In this document: positions 48,629 through 61,678 of the stretch, one piece after another | How positions within the stretch are numbered: the first letter of the stretch is position 1 | How the letters are laid out: every line of letters begins with the position of its first letter | Source of the DNA: Osmia lignaria lignaria | Lineage: Eukaryota > Arthropoda > Insecta > Hymenoptera > Megachilidae | DNA length: 64,000 nucleotides | Reading direction: 5' to 3' | Assembly: GCF_051020975.1 (NCBI RefSeq) | Contig: NC_135041.1 | Coordinates: forward strand, 7,576,256-7,640,255 | The notes under the pieces: generated by a model | Database searches by the model: none | What the model saw: the letters and a program-made list of their open reading frames with translations, nothing else | Told to the model about the DNA's origin: nothing | Translations under genes and position numbers: made by a program

Positions 48629-51600
48629 GTAAGTACCTGCTAACATTTCATATTTCAAACTACGATGCATGTCGACAAAATCGAAGTGGCAGTAGATTCT
48701 AATAAAAGCACAATAACAATTGCGTTATTGACGGGAAACACATTCATGCGACTTAATGTTTCGCGATAAACAACCCGTCCAATGTATTCACGAATGACGA
48801 TCGCTGGCGCATCGGATTAAACTTCTATGCGATTCGGAATTAATTAGGGAACGGCTGACGAAGTGAACGCGTCGGCGGCGTTGCTCATTATTTCCGCAGC
48901 CGTTCGCGCTTTATTGAATCCCCGAAGATACATTACCAATGCAGCCGCCAGTTATGAAACTTTGAGAAAGATAAAATCTCTGGCGGACCTGCACAGGAAG
49001 CGGAATATTGCGCCTCTCCAGGTCTGATAGAAATTGTGTTAGGGGGTGGTAGAATTTATTAAAATCGATTACTGTTTAATTTTTCATTGGCGTATTCTAT
49101 TATTCCAAGAATGGTTCTAATAGACGAGGATAGATGCTTGAAGAATTATTTGCTGATAATAGATTATTTGTCCATCATATCTTCATAAATATTAGACAAG
49201 GTGTTTCAAAACATGTAGGCATAATTTTAAAGATGGATTCACGACTTTAAAATAAGGAAAAAGGTTTATATAAACATATGCCGGATATGATTTTGTTTTT
49301 GAATTACACCTATTTTAGTTTTCTAATAATTCTTGTAACTCTGCTGTTTGTTTTCTTCGAAATCTCATCTCATGTCCTACCTTCTTGTCTTTGTAATTTG
49401 TTTCAATCAGTTGTTTGCAAGCCTGCATTCAAAGCCTAAGGTGGTCAATTTGAACAATTTCTATAAAAATAATTAGACGACAGGCACAATACCAAAACGG
49501 CTGTAATTCGAAAACAAAGTCATATGGGGCACATATTTCTTTAAACTTTTTTTCTTACCCTAACGTATCGAATTCACCTTTGAATTTATGCCCATACTTT
49601 TTAAAACACCCTGTATAATTACTCAAGGTATATGTAATCATCTTCTGTTGATATTCTTATCATGAGTATCCCGGTTATCTAACACTCTCCTTTCTACATT
49701 CGCGTATTCCCCGAGGAATAAACGAGCCAGGGATCGGGCTTCGATCAGCTCGATCGGTTTGGTCAGGTCCGAGAGGTCGTTGTAACACGCTCGAACACTC
49801 GAAAATATCGTCTCCAGGCAGCGGCGATGATTAATGGAGGACGATAACCGCGCTTGTTAATACCGCGTCCCTATTATCGTAGAAGTGTTTATAGCATTGG
49901 TAAACGCGAATCGAACGGCGGCAGTATGTAAATCGAGCACATATAACATGGCATACACGACGAGTTACCCAGACGCACACACGTACAGGGAAAGATATAC
50001 AGGAACGGGGGTGAACGTTTGTTACCAGAGCTACAAACGATGTTTAGTCGCCGGGCAATATACTAATGGTATGTACATAGAAATATAGAGAAACGAATAC
50101 ACACCGAGTATATTTACAATGAATTAACGGGGGCGTTAACGGAAAATCCCCGGGTCTACTCGCCATTAGTTTAAACAGATTTCCAACGTTCATGGCCTCG
50201 CATCCGCATAACCGGCACATGGAGCGAGAGAGAGTGGCGAAATTAAACACTCGTCGGAAAACTGAACCGCATTATTTGAAGCTGTCCCATTCGATTCCGT
50301 CCGACGGATTTTGCAACGATGCCTAGCGATGCACGAGCTGTTCTAGTGAAATACGACTTGCTATTTTCTTTATTAGATTTTCAACAAACTTCCAACAGGG
50401 TTAACAATGCTTTCTGGATGTAATTTATTATATTCGTCGCACGTTTATAACGAATAGTTTCTAATCAAGAGAATTCAATGATGATGGAATTTATGTGGAG
50501 GGTTGAACGACCCTTTATTTTCTTTCCCGAGGGTTACAATCGGTATCTGCTGGGGTGAACGCGTTAGCACTTTGCTAGATAATACGGTCATTATATCACT
50601 TTAATTTAACATTATTCTCTTGCCAGTATAGACGCAAATATTTTTGGATTTAGTACCAGGCGCGGGAATATATATTCATTAAGATTATACGATGTTTAAT
50701 TTAATAACATTGTGATATGCGTTTCCGCACAGTTCGCGGAACATAATGTTTAATTTAATAATATTATTCGATACGCTTCCTTGTGGTCTACGAATCATGC
50801 ATTCCCACGGCCTCTAACTACCGCTTGTATATTGTTCCTTATTTTTCTCTGAGAATGTTATTTCAATTAAAAATTTGAAGTTTACCTCGAACCTCATTCG
50901 CGTGAAATCTGAATTTCTTATTGAGCATAGAGCGTAAAACACGCTAGTATAATATATTTTTCATCGAAATTATTAACAATTAAATTTATTTTGAAACGTT
51001 TAGCTGAAATTTCGGGATCAGCGTCGATACAAAGCGTGTTATACAAGATTATGAGTTCTCTCCGTTACAACGGAACGTTTAACCGAACACGATTGTTTCC
51101 GGTCGTTCTGCAAAGCGATATAGAACGATTGGTTGACTCTGTATTTTCGTAGGATCACTGGAATTTTACGGGCACCGTTTCACTCTATCGTTGCCCAGTG
51201 CATGGTTCACTATGTTTACACGTAAATTTATAGTAATGCATTCCCGATAAGCCGTACCGCTTTAACGGAGCGCGAAAGCTTCATTGAATGAAGCGATCCT
51301 CTCTACCGAGAAAAGTCGATACGATTATTGTCTAGCCTGTTCCAATTTTTATCTTCTTTAACAGTGATCAAAAATGAAAAATAGCTTCGTGATTTTCTAT
51401 ACACTTTGTAGCTTCCTTGATTCCAGTAACAAAAAAGAACCTTAATTTAATAATCAATAGCGTTTATTTAATATCTTACATTTTCTAAAAATGAAAATCA
51501 AATGACGAGTCTCATTTCGAGTTCGACAAAACGACCTGTGTGGCCAGAGCGCTTTATAATCGGGGCCGATCGCGAATTGAAAACCAGCCATTATCGCGGC

Positions 51601-54600
51601 GCGTTAAGTCCGTCGATAAAGCGTGAACAACGTGACGGGGCGTAATGGAGATGGGCGAAAAATCGCGCGACACGTCGTGTTTTTCGGGATAATACTGTAC
51701 ATTACGAGGCAGCAACTAACGGCCCGACCGGACACTGAATATATACGTATAGTGTTGGTAAAAAATTTGAGATTGCTATCTTTCAGCCACTGTTATAGTG
51801 TTTTGATCATATTTAAATAACGATAAGATACTAGTGAATTTATTTTACTTCATATTGAACAAAATTCGTCACCACAAATGACGATTTTAGATATTAAAAT
51901 GTTAATTAAAAAATGATTCTCAGCATGAACGGAGATTAACTATTCTAACATTCATTTTAATTAAACAATATATATTGTACAATGTAACAATGAATGAAAC
52001 GATCTGAAACTTTTGACCGATAGTGTATGTAGCAATGACAATTCTTGCGTGGACAATAAAGCAACCCCCGTCGATGCTCGGGGTTCGTCCCTCGGACCGA
52101 TGCAGCGCCACTTGTACGCTCACCCTGTCACGTCACGCCGCTTTATTTTTTCGTCTCTCCCCTCTAGCGTTGCCGACGAGTAATCAGCTTTACCCGGTGT
52201 ATATCAAATTATACGCATGGTGTAATTTTTACTGTTTTTTACCCTGGCCCGGCTGGGTTGCGGCGCGACAATAATGTCGAAATCCTTTTGCACCGAGGGT
52301 GGCTCGCGTATCGGATGTCAACGAGCACTTTCTGACGGCCAGTATAGCTGGCTGCACGGTGTGTATTGCATTTTTACCGGTCGAGTTAAGCGGCGTTTAT
52401 TGCGCGATCAACGCAACAAACCGTACACACTGCTACTCGTATTTAACACCGACGCTCGAAATTCCGATCGTGAACGTTGCGGAAATTTTGTGTATTCTCC
52501 GTCGTGAAAGAACGCTAAAAGCCTTTTATTACTTTACAATTCGACTGTTCGAATTACGGATCATTCTGTTTTTAACGGTTTTCATTGCACCGCTGTTTGG
52601 GATTCGTTAACGTTTATTAGAAACGAGTAATGTAAAATATTCGATGAAAATGCGAGACTCGTAAGAACGATTCGTTTTCCATGAAGAAAAGCAAGCCTCG
52701 CATATTTTCCGACTTAGCAGCGGCGTTGCGCGCAAATTACCTCCTCGCCTATGGGTTGGGCGTACAATGCCGCGAAATTCACCGTACCCCGGGGGTGTCT
52801 ACAGCGAAAGGGATATTATTATCTAGGGTACTTAAGCTTTACGTATTTTTGCATAACTCGAAATTAGAAGTAATTATTGTTGCACCTTCGGGAACGTTGC
52901 TGGCCTCGCGATATAGCCAGTCTTCTGCGAGCTGCTTCTTAGAACCTGTTCCATCTACCAAGCCTTTCTTTGCTGAGATTTATTTCGAAAATACGCGATT
53001 CTAGTGAAAAAATGTCTAGTGAAAAATTTCAAGGAACAAATCAAAAATAAAATAAGTCGAATAAATAAATTTTCTTCCCCTAAAATGGGTGTCGTAAAAC
53101 GAAAAAAAAACTAAAATCTACCATGTTTCCACTCAATCGTCGCAATAAAGAAGGATCAAACGAACGAGGAACGAGAAATATAATGTACACAGTTACACCT
53201 CGCGATCCCTCGATTCAACGACGACATTTACTCTCCGCGAACATAAATATCATTGGATCCCGTAACCGCGGTTATTAGCTTCCGCGGGTACCACACTGTA
53301 TTATTTCAACCGGTGTTCCACGAACTCCTACCCTTCGACCGAGCGTTTCAAAGGGCACCCCTTAATCGTTTCGAGTTCCTTTGCGGAATTGCTGTATGCG
53401 TGAGCGCCACCCTGTTTCCTGGACGAATGAATTCGATCCGCGAGTTGTTTACCCATGGGTGGAAGTCGACGAATGTTTGCTTTCTTCCAGCCCCGGACGG
53501 AAGTTTCCTACTAATGCCTGGCCATTGCTAGCAAAGTGGACGGAAATTTGATTAATACAATGGTGGAATTGCTTCGAGCGATGGACATTATTGAATTTGA
53601 ACTGGCATTACTCTATAGAGATTTGATTAAGAATGATTTTGGAAGTGAATATTTTAGACGATTCAGCAGAAAATAGAAAATTCTATAAACTAACGTTAAC
53701 AAAGTAGGGTGAGGATAAATTGTAAACACATTTGTGCGACGTAGTGCTCGCACGCGCTACTCTATATTAATTACCAGGCCGCTAATTACTATTTATTAGG
53801 GAGACGCACGCACGCCATGAAACGCTAGTTCTAGCGTTAAGCGACGTTGATACGCGTCTCGAAGGGAGCCTGTTCTGCTCGTAGATTAAAGCCTTTCCCA
53901 TTGTTAGAAATTTTCTAGTCACCGCAAAATGCTTCAGCTAAAACTGCAATCTTTGACGTGTATCGAGTTGTAGGTCGATAATAAATGGGGGATATTAAGA
54001 TAATTCAACTACCCTTTAATCGACAGTGTACTTTTTCTCTACCAGAAACTTTATTCCTCGAGAATATAGAGGTGTGGCATGTAATTATAGAGTTGGACAT
54101 TAAATGGTACCACTGAGGTCGAATAATTTATGCAATTTTATGACGATGAATGTTAGAGCTTTCTTAATCACGAATGCTTCCATCATCGGTCTCAAAATAA
54201 TTTCAATTTTATCAAAATACAGCTGACATCAGACAACAGTGATATAATTTACGTGTCCGTGTAGCCCACTTTGGAACTGCGCTAAATTCATTCTACCATC
54301 TATACGATCGAAAACCGTGTGATCCAGGTGTACCCATGCTTCGTTCCATACAGTCCCAAGCTACCAACTTCAGCACACCCAACATGCACACGTTCTAACC
54401 GAAATATTTCTCCGAAGAATCGCAACAACTCGTTCCCAAAGGGTGCTTTAAAACTTCGAAACATTCGAGACTCTCCGCACGGTTAATTCTCGTCCAGACA
54501 CCAACAAACGTTACAAAGAGTATAAGCGTCGCGACGATGTTTCCAGGCGTCTGATATTCATATTTCACGTCGGTATCGATATAAAGCGAACAAATGATCG

Positions 54601-57600
54601 GATAAGAGAGTCGCATTTCACGAATAACCCAGGGCAGAGCTAACAGGCCTTTTCGACTCGCGTGATCCGTTGCTTCCTATAAATCGTCCAAGCTACCCTA
54701 CCTCAACCCGTGTCCTTTCGATTGCCACCATCTCTCCCTTCCTTTGTCCCTAGTTCCCTATCCCGTCCACGATTCTGTCCGTCGCGTCGTACCCGGTCGG
54801 TTCGACCCTCGTCGAAGTACCTGCCGCCCGCCTGTTTCCTCGTTGCGGTAGCACACTGCATAACTCAAACTGTCCTCGTGGAAGCTAGCTAGGCTGGCGG
54901 GGCTTGGATTTAACGCGCGAGATCTTATCGTCGGGACAACAATAGGCGCCGGCGACTGGCTCGTACACGCTGAAATACTTATCGTCCGCTCGGCTCGCGG
55001 CTAGAAATTTATAAGGCGTCCGCGGAACTCGCTTTGCGGACGCTGTCTTCGCGCCGCGACACGCGGTGCCAGCTATTACCGAGTCTCGATACCTGGGTAT
55101 AAACCATCCTTTGAACACGTTCGTGCTACACGTTCTGTAACCCCGTACTACCGCGCCCCAAGAGGTCACTCGGAGGGTGATGTCGAGGTTCCTTGAATTC
55201 TCCTCAAGTTTTCAATGTCAGAATACGAGCAAGCCCTACAGGAAAATAAGGGACTAGTAAAAAGTTGGAATTCAGGCTGTTTCGTATTTTTTGCGGTCGC
55301 TGAACGTTAACGGCACGTGATCTAATCGGCTCGTGATAAACGAGTTCCAGATGATTTTCTTCGGCAACGCTTCCGTCAGCCCCTGCGAGCTTCCGTTGCT
55401 CGGCGACCGACGCGAAACTCGCGCGCTTTTGTCGAACTTTGTTGTCGGGGGATCTCTCCCTCCATGCCACGAGAGGGTTGAGCGGCGAAGTGGAGGTTTC
55501 TTCGATAATTTGTTGATTCTTTTGGCGGGACCGAGGGTAGGCGGAAATGGCCGAAATGTGGAGTAGAATGTCGATTATGTGAACAAACGTGGGAACGGGA
55601 AGGCGAGGGAATTTTCGAGGGTGAATTCTTCGGGGAAAATTCCAAATATTTGAAAGTTCCGTGACGTGTAGTAAACATTTTGATAAGCATATTTTAATTA
55701 TCATATCAGTTTAATTACCAAAAGTTTAAATAATATTTTGAAAAAAAAAGACAAATTTCCCCTATTCTTTCGAATATATTTCATTACACAAACGAGGTTT
55801 CAGTGTTGCATCGGAAACGAAACAAACGATAAAATCGCGAAACGGTTATGCGAATTCATGGGCCACGAATAACGAAAACGTTTCACAGAGAGTAAGATTA
55901 AATTTAATTAGAGTAGAATGCGCAGAGTGCATTTCAGTGACGAAAACCGAGTAAAAGAAAAAGAAAACGAAAAGTGGAACACAGCTGAGAGAGTTTGCGA
56001 AGAGAGAAAGAGAGGGAAGGATGGTCGAGATGGTAAAAAAAATTGTAGCGAACTCGCGAAGAATTTCATTACATTTTCCAGCAGGTGAAAATTAAAATTT
56101 TTTAATTGGCTTTATCGTTCCTAATTCCGGCACGACTGCGAAGATGGTTTAATTAGATATAATCGTAATTAACGAAACGCGTTTTTATATCCGAAAACCC
56201 AACACTCGCGAAGAATATCGAGACACGATTAAGCAGACGCTTTCGAATTCGTGCTATGGACCAAGATTCAACTTCCGAAAAAATATCACGCTACCGGAAT
56301 CAGCCTTTTTTTTCAACTGTAAGCAATTTTCAGCTTAAAGGCTTCCATGGACTTTATAGAGGCGATATATTTTTTCCAATAATATCTGTGGCTGCACCAT
56401 ACTGTGCCTATGGGATTCCACGATCCCTGACTTTCCCGAGAAAAAGAGACAGAGAACATTCAGGACAGGATAGTTTACAATCAGAATCCAGCTAACGTAG
56501 CAGACGGTTAAGTAGTTTTCATCTTGCTGAGGTAAAAGTGAAATTCAATTTCCGCGGTCGGACGATCTTTTTTCTCTGATAATTCTGTGAATTGCGAGTT
56601 GCCTCGTTTAATCGGGCCGACGAGTTACGATTAGGGATTGCAGGAATAATGCTCGCGACGTAATTAAATGATATCGCCAATTAACGTAAATTCGTCGAAA
56701 GGCTAAGCTTAATCCGTTTCGATGAATCGGTTTTCTGATAATCATTCGTGCAACTTCTGGGAAGAAAGAGGATTGCCTTGAAATTGTGTGTTCGTTGTCT
56801 TTGTATTTGAAAGTTTGAACTGTGTAGTTCATTTTTAATTTCTTTTAAGAAATTTCAGAATTTAATGAAGAACTTTGATAGTTAATATTTAATATGATGT
56901 ATTTCTCTCGATAGATTTCATGTTACTCTGTATATTCATAATGTCGAATGAATTCGATCTATCGTTTTTGCGAAGATATTAGCTTGTTAATAAAGAGAAG
57001 CAGGGCAACCCTTTGTGCTGCAGCCAGCTCATCGGTGTCCTGGCTGATCGATATTCCATAGAACAGATTTTCGTATAATCGGAATTCCGGATAAGCGTGT
57101 TCCAATAATCGATGCCCCACGACGCAGTGTATCATCAGCTCGTAGATGCGAGCATCGATGCATGGAATCGACTTTCACTGATATCTGCATTCTACCATAG
57201 ACAAGTTATTACGTTACAATCACACGAAGCAAAAAAGATTCCGGTAGTACGAAAATTTTTCTCCGTTAACACAATTTAGGCAGTAATTGACCTGTCCATC
57301 AACGATTGTCGTGAAAAAATAAAAATGCAAACTAATAGCGACAAGAAATGATTTGCCCTGTAATTAATTTGAAATTAGAGCAACAAAGAGCAAACAAAGG
57401 CAAAGGGAATTAAGTTAGGTATTTATCAAGAATGTAGTAATTAAGGATAAAAGCAACAATTTTTGTATGAAAATTTGAATTCTTAAATTATTTTCCTTTG
57501 CCTTTGAAGTGAATCTGCTATGATTAGCGAATAATAATATTGCAAAAGTATTTGACAACTGACAATTGTTCACTGAAAGTTAAAACGTAATTACATTAAG

Positions 57601-59593
57601 CAACTCTCTGTGTGACCTCTCCCTCTCTGTTCCTTTCTCTCTGACTTTGTCTACAACTCCAACTAGTTAACTCGCTTCTCAACTGTACTTTTAGTCCCTT
57701 ACACATACGTTGCACAATGTGTCACGTACTACGTGGTAGTGCTCAAAATTCTACGTGCACTTCTGGAAGACACTCAAATATGCAGTTCGTTCTGATATGC
57801 ACTCCAGTACTCCTACTTTTCCCAGACACTCGTCATTCGCACTCGTACAAGTATAAAGTTCATTCGTTCCTGCGATACACCGTGCGATTCAAGAAAAATA
57901 TCGATGAAAAAAAGAACGCGTGTAACATTTATTAAAATAGTGATCTTCGTTTGAAAGGTTAAGAGAAACGCGTAACTCGTTTCGAGGAAAGTTTCGAAGA
58001 AAATTCACAGACAATTGATCTCGTTTCCCTGGACGTTATTCAATTCGCAATAAAATCGGAGTTTCAGCTATTGCTGTTTACGTCAATGGAAAGATGAAAA
58101 CTCGTCCAATAAACCGCTCGATTAATTACAGCGAAAGTTTCTTGATCCGTGTTTAACGGGGAACTTATTAATGAATTGTTAAGTCGAAAATGTCCAGCTC
58201 AGTCTCCTCGTCGGTTCCCATAAATATTCAACCACCTCGTACCCCTCGCTTCGGATCGTTGTTTCTATAACTGAAGAGAAACTTACTTTTCAATATAACC
58301 GTGTTTACGAAGCTCAGGGAACAGAATTTAATAAAATCGTTTATGCGAACCAAGTTTACCGACTCGGACAACTTCGGTAAGAACAACATCGAGTGGGCGA
58401 ACAGCGCCCAGAGATATCTGATTCGTTTGCTGTAAATACACTGTGAAAACGATAAATATCAAATTCCCTCGGGAAGGGAATTGGAAATGCAAGCTGCCGA
58501 TTGCGTGAAACCTTTCTTTCGCGTAATTACGCCGGTCGACTTGATTGCTGTGCTCGAAAAACAAGTACAACCTCATCTCCATAATACTGCATTTCAAATA
58601 TTTAGAACGCGTCGGTATGATTGCTATACCATTTTTATTCGATACCTTTATAGCACAAGGCATACGTATCCCAAGACACTTTTTTGTAATATCAATACTG
58701 AAACAGTTATCCAAGGTGCTAAGTTATAGCAACTCGCCCTCTGTTTGCAGCTTCTTTTCTTACCCTTCAAAAGCAGTAAACAAGTCTGTAAGCTCGTAAA
58801 GATCGAACGGATAAACAACGATGATATATAAGCAGGCAAAATTCAGAAGCAATGAATCTTCCAAAGTCGTTCCACGAGAAACGTTCAAGGCGTTAACATC
58901 AAGATTCCGTTCACGATCGCGTATTAGCAAATAAAAGAACAGAAATTGAATGTCTCCTTCATAAACAGTTAAATATCAGCAGAGTCATGAATATGTGACT
59001 ACTGTAAATTAAAAATACTCAGTTAGTATCGACAAATTGATTTATTTAAAAATCTTATTATAACCCTTTACATATTTCTTTCGTTCCTTTCATCTTTTAT
59101 ACTCGAAATTTTATCGCATATCGACCTGTATCGTTGCTGAAATACATGGAACGGCAAGATTTTTGTCGACGGATGTAAATTTCACAAGGTTGTATAAGGG
59201 GCGGGGGAAAGCGGACCTAATACAATTAGCAACGTTCCAGGAAGATTACAGAGGAGTTAACAAGTCCGGCACGATAGGAAGGTCCGTTTTAAATAACGAT
59301 TAGAATGAACTATTACGCGCTTATCGCGGCTTACATAATGTTCTGTTAGTAACGATCATAAGTTGCATGCGAAAGCCAGCAGAATCTCGGAGGTGATGGC
59401 GTGACCCCACGGCGTTATAAATGTACACCATGCCTGTTCGAGTTTGCGTACGTGTGCAAATTTATCCCCGTGTGAACCAGCTTCGAGTTGCACACCATCC
59501 TCCCTCGCGTGTACACGTGTCGCTTTGATACTTTGATCGCCACGAAAAAGTCGTTGAAAGTCCTGCCATGAAACAATTTTATTTTCAATAAGT
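48629..59593 (+). other. Teneurin downstream intron up to the LTR element
   Basis: About 11 kb with no teneurin exon that I can recognise: no single-pass membrane segment, EGF-like cysteine pattern or NHL/YD sequence. It holds the foldback element at 49193-49617 and a degenerate direct duplication at about 50.69-50.78 kb. Several open frames of 100-170 codons (for example around 55.2-55.7 kb and 58.3-58.7 kb, both minus) have shifting composition and no recognisable motif; I treat them as chance. Confidence 0.55.
49193..49617. mobile_element. Foldback-type MITE with long terminal inverted repeats (425 bp)
   Basis: The left end TAGACAAGGTGTTTCAAAA and the reverse-complemented right end TATACAGGGTGTTTTAAAA start an imperfect inverted repeat. 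It continues for well over 100 bp on each side: shared blocks include GGCATAA, ATTC, and, deeper in, ATATGAYTTTGTTTTYGAATTACA. The two arms make up most of the element, so single strands could fold into a long hairpin. There is no coding capacity. The ends fall at TA dinucleotides, as in Tc1/mariner-like insertions, but the superfamily is not certain. Arm divergence suggests an old insertion. Confidence 0.6.
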
Positions 59594-60445
59594 TGTAAAG
59601 TCGCGGAGTTCTCTCTCTCACTGAGTCCTCGGCGTACTTTATGAAATGTGATTTGCGTTGTCAGGTAGATAGAGGTTCTCACTTACCTTTCGCTGGGTTG
59701 GGTAGAACCTATCTATGGACTGAACCTGTGGTGTGTGTGTGTCGTCCAAGTGTTGGAGCGGTAGGGTAGATGTTCGAGTGAAGATCACGCACTTTCGATC
59801 ACAATGAATGTTTATTCGTAACTGGTACAGTTCTTGATTCGCGCGCGGTTACAATCGAGTCTTACAGAATCTTGCTCTGTCGAAGCCCTGAGCTTCGTAG
59901 CAGAGTCATAAACGCTAGACTTAGTTAATTTATCGATATTACCGGAATCTTGCTCTGTCGAAGTCCTGAGCTTCGTAGCAGAGTCGTGTAGATTCTAGAG
60001 TATCGAACTCTGACCGGTACTTCGCGGATTATATTCGCGGATTTTGGTACTTGTACTTGAATTTCGAACTGCGCCTACGAGAACTTCTTACGAGAACTAT
60101 TGGTAATATTGACTGTGTACGGGCGGGCCCGGTCGCGTTATTTTATATTGACAAATGAGGTCGACATTTGATTTGGCAATTCGGGTGAACCACCTCATTC
60201 GGATCGTCAGCGTTCTCGCCGTACGACGACCCGGCTGAGTTGCTCACTCAGAATTTGCGGAACGATGAATTTGGATGGTGCAATGGAAGTTTAAAGAATT
60301 TAGTTGATGAAATAGGAGTTCCAAGAATGCGTCGTAGGACGTGACAATACATATGTTGTCCTGATTTGAATTGTGAAGTCGATTGCAAAATTAAGGAAGT
60401 TTATGTTTATTTATATGTATATAGAATGCGTCACAGGACGTGACA
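59594..60445 (-). repeat. 3' LTR of the BEL/Pao-type element (852 bp, full length)
   Basis: This copy carries a 166-bp segment (59654-59819) that the other LTR lacks, near the end of the LTR in element orientation (U5-like position). The segment contains a GT microsatellite, an inverted repeat (AGATAGAGGTTCT against AGAACCTATCT), and, on the minus strand, a donor-like AAAGGTAAGTGAG. Two 41-bp imperfect-palindrome units (59867-59907 and 59945-59985) repeat 78 bp apart with one visible mismatch. The terminal AGAATGCGTC..AGGACGTGACA occurs twice (60324-60346 and 60423-60445). GGCGGCCAGG on the minus strand adjoins the LTR start, where the polypurine tract would be. Confidence 0.8.
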
Positions 60446-61678
60446 CCTGGCCGCCTAGATTGTTGCATATCGGTACGATATCAACAAGTAGATTTGAAAA
60501 GAAAAAAAAAGATTTTGAGCAGTTATATTTGTCCAAATTCATAGTTTCTACCTTTATGAGTTAGATGAGGTTTTACAGATTTGAGGTGAGTGTAATTACA
60601 ATATTTTATTAGTTGGTGTGGATTTGTTGCGCTGAGTAATTTTGTTGCTGGTGTTTCTTTGCGTTCGCGGATCGGTGTATTGCAAAGAGTAAATGGTTTT
60701 TGGCTGACCATTTACTTCCCTCCCCGCTGAGATTGAAGCGGTAGGGGTGCGTAACGTAACTCTAGTGCGTGTACTAAATAATCTTGTAGACCGACACTTC
60801 TGGGCTTCTTTCATTAATTTTAATTTTAAGGTTTGTAGAATGAAGTTGGTAATTCTTGGAATTTCTATTGTGACGGGTACGCGCTGGGACAGCAAGTGTC
60901 TTGCATGCGCTGGTTCCTAGTATTATTGATGCTTCGTCGGTTAATGTCCCGTCTTTACTTGGAAATTTTTGCGCACCTGGTGGGGTGTTTGATATATATT
61001 TCGGTCGATCGGATGGTACCGTCACTTTGAATGATTTATTCAGTTTTTATTGTTCGTTTTGATATTACTCGCTTGATCACTATGTCGTCTTTTATACCAT
61101 TCCCAGTATTTATGGATTTGTCCAGGCCACGGAAGGAGATCTTTATCTCTTGGGTGAGTAGGTTTGATTTTATTTTATTTTATTTTATTATTGGTTTTTT
61201 TTTTTTTTTTTTTTTTTTTTATCTTGTTTTTCCGTGTTATCTTTTTAGCGCACTGATGGTCGATTTATATGGTGCCCGGGAATGATAAACTTGTCCTACC
61301 GGCGCACGGTGCGTGAGTACCGTCGGAACTTCCGACGGTACTTAGAGGAACTGTATATTTGGGATGAAGACCGGATACTGGACATCGCCCCTCTTTTCGG
61401 GGAGAAGTAGGCCATGAACACGCTGCTCAGGTTTCCCTTTAGGAGAGGAGAAGAAGAGAAAAAAATATTTTCCTCTTTATATATCTTTTTTGTGTTTTTT
61501 GATTATATTGATTATATTATTTCTTCTTGAATAAATTCCTTTTATCGTACATTGTTATATAGTGAATCTTCCCCTTCCTTTGGTTTTACTTGTTTTGAAT
61601 AAATTTTTATTTTTTTTTTTCCTGAATTTGCATGTGTTTATTTATGCGTATTCCCTGATTTCCTTATTTTTAGTTCGA
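60446..61678 (-). other. 3' internal non-coding part of the LTR element
   Basis: This lies between the envelope stop codon and the 3' LTR in element orientation. Short minus-strand frames exist but overlap one another and match nothing I recognise. A run of TTTTA units leads into a 26-base T tract (61195-61220 on the plus strand). The segment just before the LTR reads GGCGGCCAGG on the minus strand, in the position of a plus-strand primer site, although it is not a clean polypurine run. Confidence 0.5.
61195..61220. repeat. 26-base T homopolymer tract
   Basis: An uninterrupted T run in the internal region of the LTR element, preceded by about five TTTTA units. It lies 3' of the envelope frame in element orientation, where it reads as poly-A. 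Probably a slippage-grown simple repeat. Confidence 0.9.

Noticed and set aside
55204..55704. 166-codon minus-strand open frame
   Set aside because: Another minus frame and a plus frame are open over the same GC-rich patch, so this looks like low stop density rather than coding.
58328..58714. 128-codon minus-strand open frame close to the LTR element
   Set aside because: It is outside the target-site duplications, overlapping frames are open on the other strand, and it has no recognisable domain.
59356..59682. 108-codon minus-strand open frame across the LTR edge
   Set aside because: It crosses the target-site duplication from LTR into host DNA, so it arose by accident of the insertion.
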